A stretch of 64,000 nt of DNA from positions 198,717,741 to 198,781,740 of the forward strand of contig CM041465.1 of the NCBI GenBank assembly GCA_023213395.1, in the 5' to 3' direction. Positions within the stretch are counted from its first letter, which is position 1. Each line of letters begins with the position of its first letter. Below the pieces are notes generated by a model. That model saw only the letters and a program-made list of their open reading frames with translations. It made no database searches and was not told the origin of the DNA. The position numbers and the translations under genes are program-made. This document shows, in pieces, positions 60,666-64,000 of this stretch. Source of the stretch: Cycas panzhihuaensis. Lineage: Eukaryota > Cycadophyta.

Positions 60666-61500
60666 GTAAATTCTATCAATAAATATCTCTTTAAAGATAT
60701 TACCCTTAGTTTAGCCACATTGGAAAGATAAGTTAGAGGTGTATTGACTAGGAAGGGTAATAGGTCAGTGACCAGATCAAACCAATATAGGCTAGTGGTT
60801 GTAAGGAACCTAGATAAGTATAAATAGGGCCACCATAGTTTATCCTCATGAGTGGCTATCTTTTAGAGTGGTCTTAGGTAGTTGGAGGATTGGACTAATA
60901 ACTAAATAAGATAGGCATGATAGCCAAAATTTGTGTTCAAAAGCTTAGGGACTTGGACAAATGAGGTAATTCTTTGAATACTAAGGGAGAGGACTCAAGT
61001 GTCAAGGTAGGTTGCCATAGTTTAGCCTCATTAGTAGTCGTTTGTCGAAGGAGGTCTTTGGGATTATCTTAGAGCCATAGTTTTTATTTTTATGGTTTTA
61101 TAATTTTCTTGTATTTTTGTTATTTTATAATTTTTTTAGAAACTTTAATAGTTTTATATTAGGTTTTTAGTTTTTAAGATGTTTTCCTAAAATGAGGTAG
61201 ATAAACTAGAAAGGAAATGACATAAATAAGCAAGAAAGAGGTTTTGGATACTAACAGAATAATACCCTCTAGGGACATTATAGCCTAACTAAGTATATAT
61301 AAGTGTTTACAAATGTACATAATAGTTTATCCATATTTCATAGTAAAAGTGATAATTTAGGCTCTTATCAAAGTGAAGGGGAAGCTGCCACCTTGGCCTA
61401 ACTTTCATGGTGGGCTAAGGATACCAGAAATTATCACCACAATTTAACTTCTTTAGTGAGTACCCCTTAGAGGTAGTGATAGAGGAGTTGTCTAATAGAC

Positions 61501-63169
61501 AGGGTCTTAATAAAAGGCCTATTAGGTTGGAGGAGGATCTTCCATCTATAGAAAATGGTACTCAAGAATGAAGGTGACCAATCGATTTATCTCAATCTTA
61601 TATTCTTGTGGGATATAGTCGGTGCTAATAGGAGAGAATCGTGCTAAGTGGAAGCTAACCTAGTTAGAAAGGGCATGCAATTTAGGACAATGAACTTGGT
61701 AGACCTATGTAAGTTATGAGACAATAAGCTAGGAGTCTAAGTATAATATAATAGGGACTTGATGAATACCTAAAGCATTAGTCGAGGCCTTTATAACAGT
61801 AATGTATTTAGCTATGTTATTAGTTGTTATAGGCAAATAGACTCCAAAGTGAATAAGTAGGTGTCTTGGGTGATTATAAATGGTTTAAGATACAATTGAA
61901 TGGATAGGATTCCCATGGCTAGCTCTATCGGTATGGATAATCAATGCCATGGGAAAATGCAATAGTAACTTAAAGTAGGCTTGATGAATGAAGGGGATGG
62001 GAAAAAATTAGCCAACATCACTAGGGCATAGGTTTGTTTATAAGCTTTGACTAAAAAAACGGATTAAATGCAAACATTATTAGTGGATCTATGTTAGTAT
62101 CATGAGTAATTTTATGGTTTATTTTGAATTTATCTATGTTGAGTAGGTTTCGATCGTAACTAATGCCACAATGGACCCAAGTAGTTAGATCTAAAGGTCC
62201 TAAATAACCCATACATCTAGACCTAAATTACAAACTATAGGTGGGGATAAGACTGATATGTGTCCTTCCCTAGATATTATAAAAGTGGTGGTAAGTACAT
62301 ACAACTTGTGCTCCCAGAAATAATTATATATCTCTCATATGATATCAAAATCCAGTGGCATTAGTTGTATTCTAAGTTGACTCTTGGAGGTTTTAATAAG
62401 TGGTCATATAATATGCTTTGAAGATTTTTTAAGGCAATTTTAATGATATTATGTTTGAATATTGATTTGACAAGATGTTAAAGTGAAGCATGTGATTTAA
62501 AAAAAAGGTGTTTTGTCACATGGGACTACTTAGATTACCATTTCTATAGGTTTGTTCCATGGTGTAGTGGATGGGGCTGAGAGTTTTCAGCTTGATTTGT
62601 CTCTTACAGTTATGGCCTTAGTTGAGAGAGGCAAAAATAGGTAAAATGAGAGCAGGTGAACACTACTTAGAAGGTGGATATTAGTGAACCATGTACAAGA
62701 AATCTATTTTAGAGAACTAGTGAGTACAATAACTGGTTACACATGTGCTTTAATAGATGTTTGGTTTTTATGTAGACCCATCATCAAGATTTAAAGTAGT
62801 TATGTGATATGGTCTAACATTAAAGGGGGAATATTAGGTAATGTTAACCTATAAAAAAAATTAATTAATGTAAATCAATGTGGTTATCCCTTTAATGTAG
62901 TTAATTAATTGACTAAGTGGCTTGTGAAATGTGAGTGGATAACTAAGTGGTTTAATATACCATAAATACATATCAATTTAATAATATAATTTGGAGGTGG
63001 CTATTTCCCACAAGTATGTTATATTCCGAACATACATATTTATATTTATTCTTTATTTCCACATGTATGGAATAGTCTCATAATCTTGTATGAACATAAG
63101 ACCTATATGACATGTGTTTATGCACTTTTATTTCCATCATTTGGTATCTGCATATGTTTTGATCCTACC
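61501..63169. mobile_element. 1.67 kb segment present only in the second copy
   Basis: The first copy reads TCTAATAGACATATTCTAAC without interruption at 54597-54616. Here AATAGAC and ATATTCTAAC are 1.67 kb apart. The segment holds an archaeal-type RNase H on its minus strand. On the plus strand it also has TGATATCAAAATCC (62340-62353), close to a decayed Met PBS and preceded by TCTCTCATA like an LTR end. No clean target duplication is visible. It is either an insertion after the duplication or a segment lost from the first copy. Confidence 0.65.
61545..61945 (-). pseudogene. Archaeal-type RNase H fragment (Tat-like)
   Basis: Minus-strand translation through stops gives HTDRASHGNP (about 61935-61908, family TDGASRGNPGP), GVYLPITTNNIAKYITVIKA (family Glu changed to Lys), IILYLDS and VYQVHCPKLHAL, then STDYIPQEYKIEINRLV near 61590-61640. 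These follow the same order as the second RNase H of the Tat-like element (e.g. VYQVRCPHLRTL there) but are much more decayed. It must derive from another, older element of the same broad group. Confidence 0.75.
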
Positions 63170-64000
63170 ATATTCTAACAAAGATAATATATGTTATGTG
63201 TTTCATGCTATTTATTATATGTGGTTATTGTATCTCTAGCTAAATATACATCTTCAACTAGACTTTTTGATGGCTAAAAATTTTATTTTATGCATAACTT
63301 AGAATTTTTTTCTTTTCAATTAATCTCTCTCAAATAACATATGAGATCTCTCCTCATCTCATATGAGATAGTTAACTATAACTATTCATTCTTAAACAAT
63401 ATCAACATCTCAAATAATATTCTCTCCTTGATCAACATGCATCTCAATTCTTCATTCTCACCTTCCATTTCAAACCAACTAAGTCAAGATTCAACAAGAT
63501 AATAATGTCATTCATTAATAACATTCTTTTAAATATATCAAGGTGTTTTCAAATATATCCTTCAATCATTCATTCAATTAGGTGATTATTATCATTTTTC
63601 TTCAACATTTCATGTCTTAAATTTATCATAATTTAATCGACTCACTATAAAGAGTTTTACTCTTCTTCATGGGGGATCAACAAACATCATCTTGGAATGT
63701 AAATGTGTCATTTTTCATCATTATATATGTTCTTAAGTGTGTTTAAAACTTGAAAAATAGCCAATATTTTTTTCCTTCTCTTTTCATTAAAATTCATTAA
63801 AACATTTATATAAAATGTACAAATACACCAACGAACCTTCAACCATTCAAAAAGGATTCTCATGTATTTTATATTTTTTAAATTTAAGCCATTAAATATA
63901 TTAAATAAGATATTCAAACATCCAATTGTAAGTTTTTCATCAAACGAATATTTATCATCATTAACATGCATTTAATATACTTCGACATACGCTTAAGAAC

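Larger units (their letters stand above)
55561..64000 (+). repeat. Second copy of the Copia-4 tandem duplication, continuing past the window
   Basis: Collinear with 48519-55439 apart from indels: a loss of about 24 bp in gag near 57285, a loss of about 40 bp near 57525, a loss of about 75 bp near 60685 and a 1.67 kb gain at 61501. The copies are over 90 % alike by eye. Confidence 0.9.

Overview
This window is nuclear DNA of a land plant, most likely a seed plant with a large, repeat-dominated genome. A gymnosperm would fit the many old, decayed LTR retrotransposons, but the sequence does not prove it. The evidence is one intact six-exon SWEET-type sugar transporter gene surrounded by nested Ty1/copia and Ty3/gypsy elements. 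I see no rRNA, CRISPR array, organelle gene or convincing tRNA gene.

Layout. 1-109 is a fragment homologous to the end of the 7 kb unit found at 48.5-55.6 kb. 137-8383 is a nearly complete minus-strand copia element (Copia-1) with two 337-338 bp LTRs, a CTCAT target-site duplication, PBS, PPT and a 3.2 kb untranslated leader. 8389-9662 is AT-rich and includes a tandemly doubled PBS-like segment. 9663-15622 is a heavily decayed plus-strand gypsy element of chromovirus type. 15640-19328 is a decayed minus-strand copia (Copia-3) with gag, protease, part of integrase, a PBS and a probable short LTR. 20961-22451 is the SWEET gene (260 residues), the only host gene recognised. 24112-25670 is a two-copy tandem repeat of about 0.78 kb.

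26.8-29.45 kb and 44.63-46.29 kb are two halves of one decayed minus-strand copia (Copia-2). Its integrase/pre-integrase region was split by a 15.17 kb Tat-like gypsy element (29455-44622) with LTRs of about 1.9 kb and a GTATA target duplication. The gypsy element reads gag, protease, RT, RNase H and integrase on the minus strand. Beyond integrase it carries a plus-strand (antisense) plant-mobile-domain-like reading frame and then a second, archaeal-type RNase H on the minus strand, close to the 3' LTR.

47.75-64.0 kb holds a plus-strand copia (Copia-4). A 7.04 kb part of it is tandemly duplicated (48519-55560 and 55561 to the window end). The two copies share inactivating lesions. The second copy has 1.67 kb absent from the first, including another archaeal-type RNase H fragment.

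The SWEET gene probably encodes a sugar facilitator, perhaps tonoplast-located as in the SWEET16/17 clade. The retroelement genes form self-replication modules that are now mostly dead: their stops are largely those expected from decay of methylated cytosine, and the integrase catalytic glutamate is replaced by lysine in four copia sequences.
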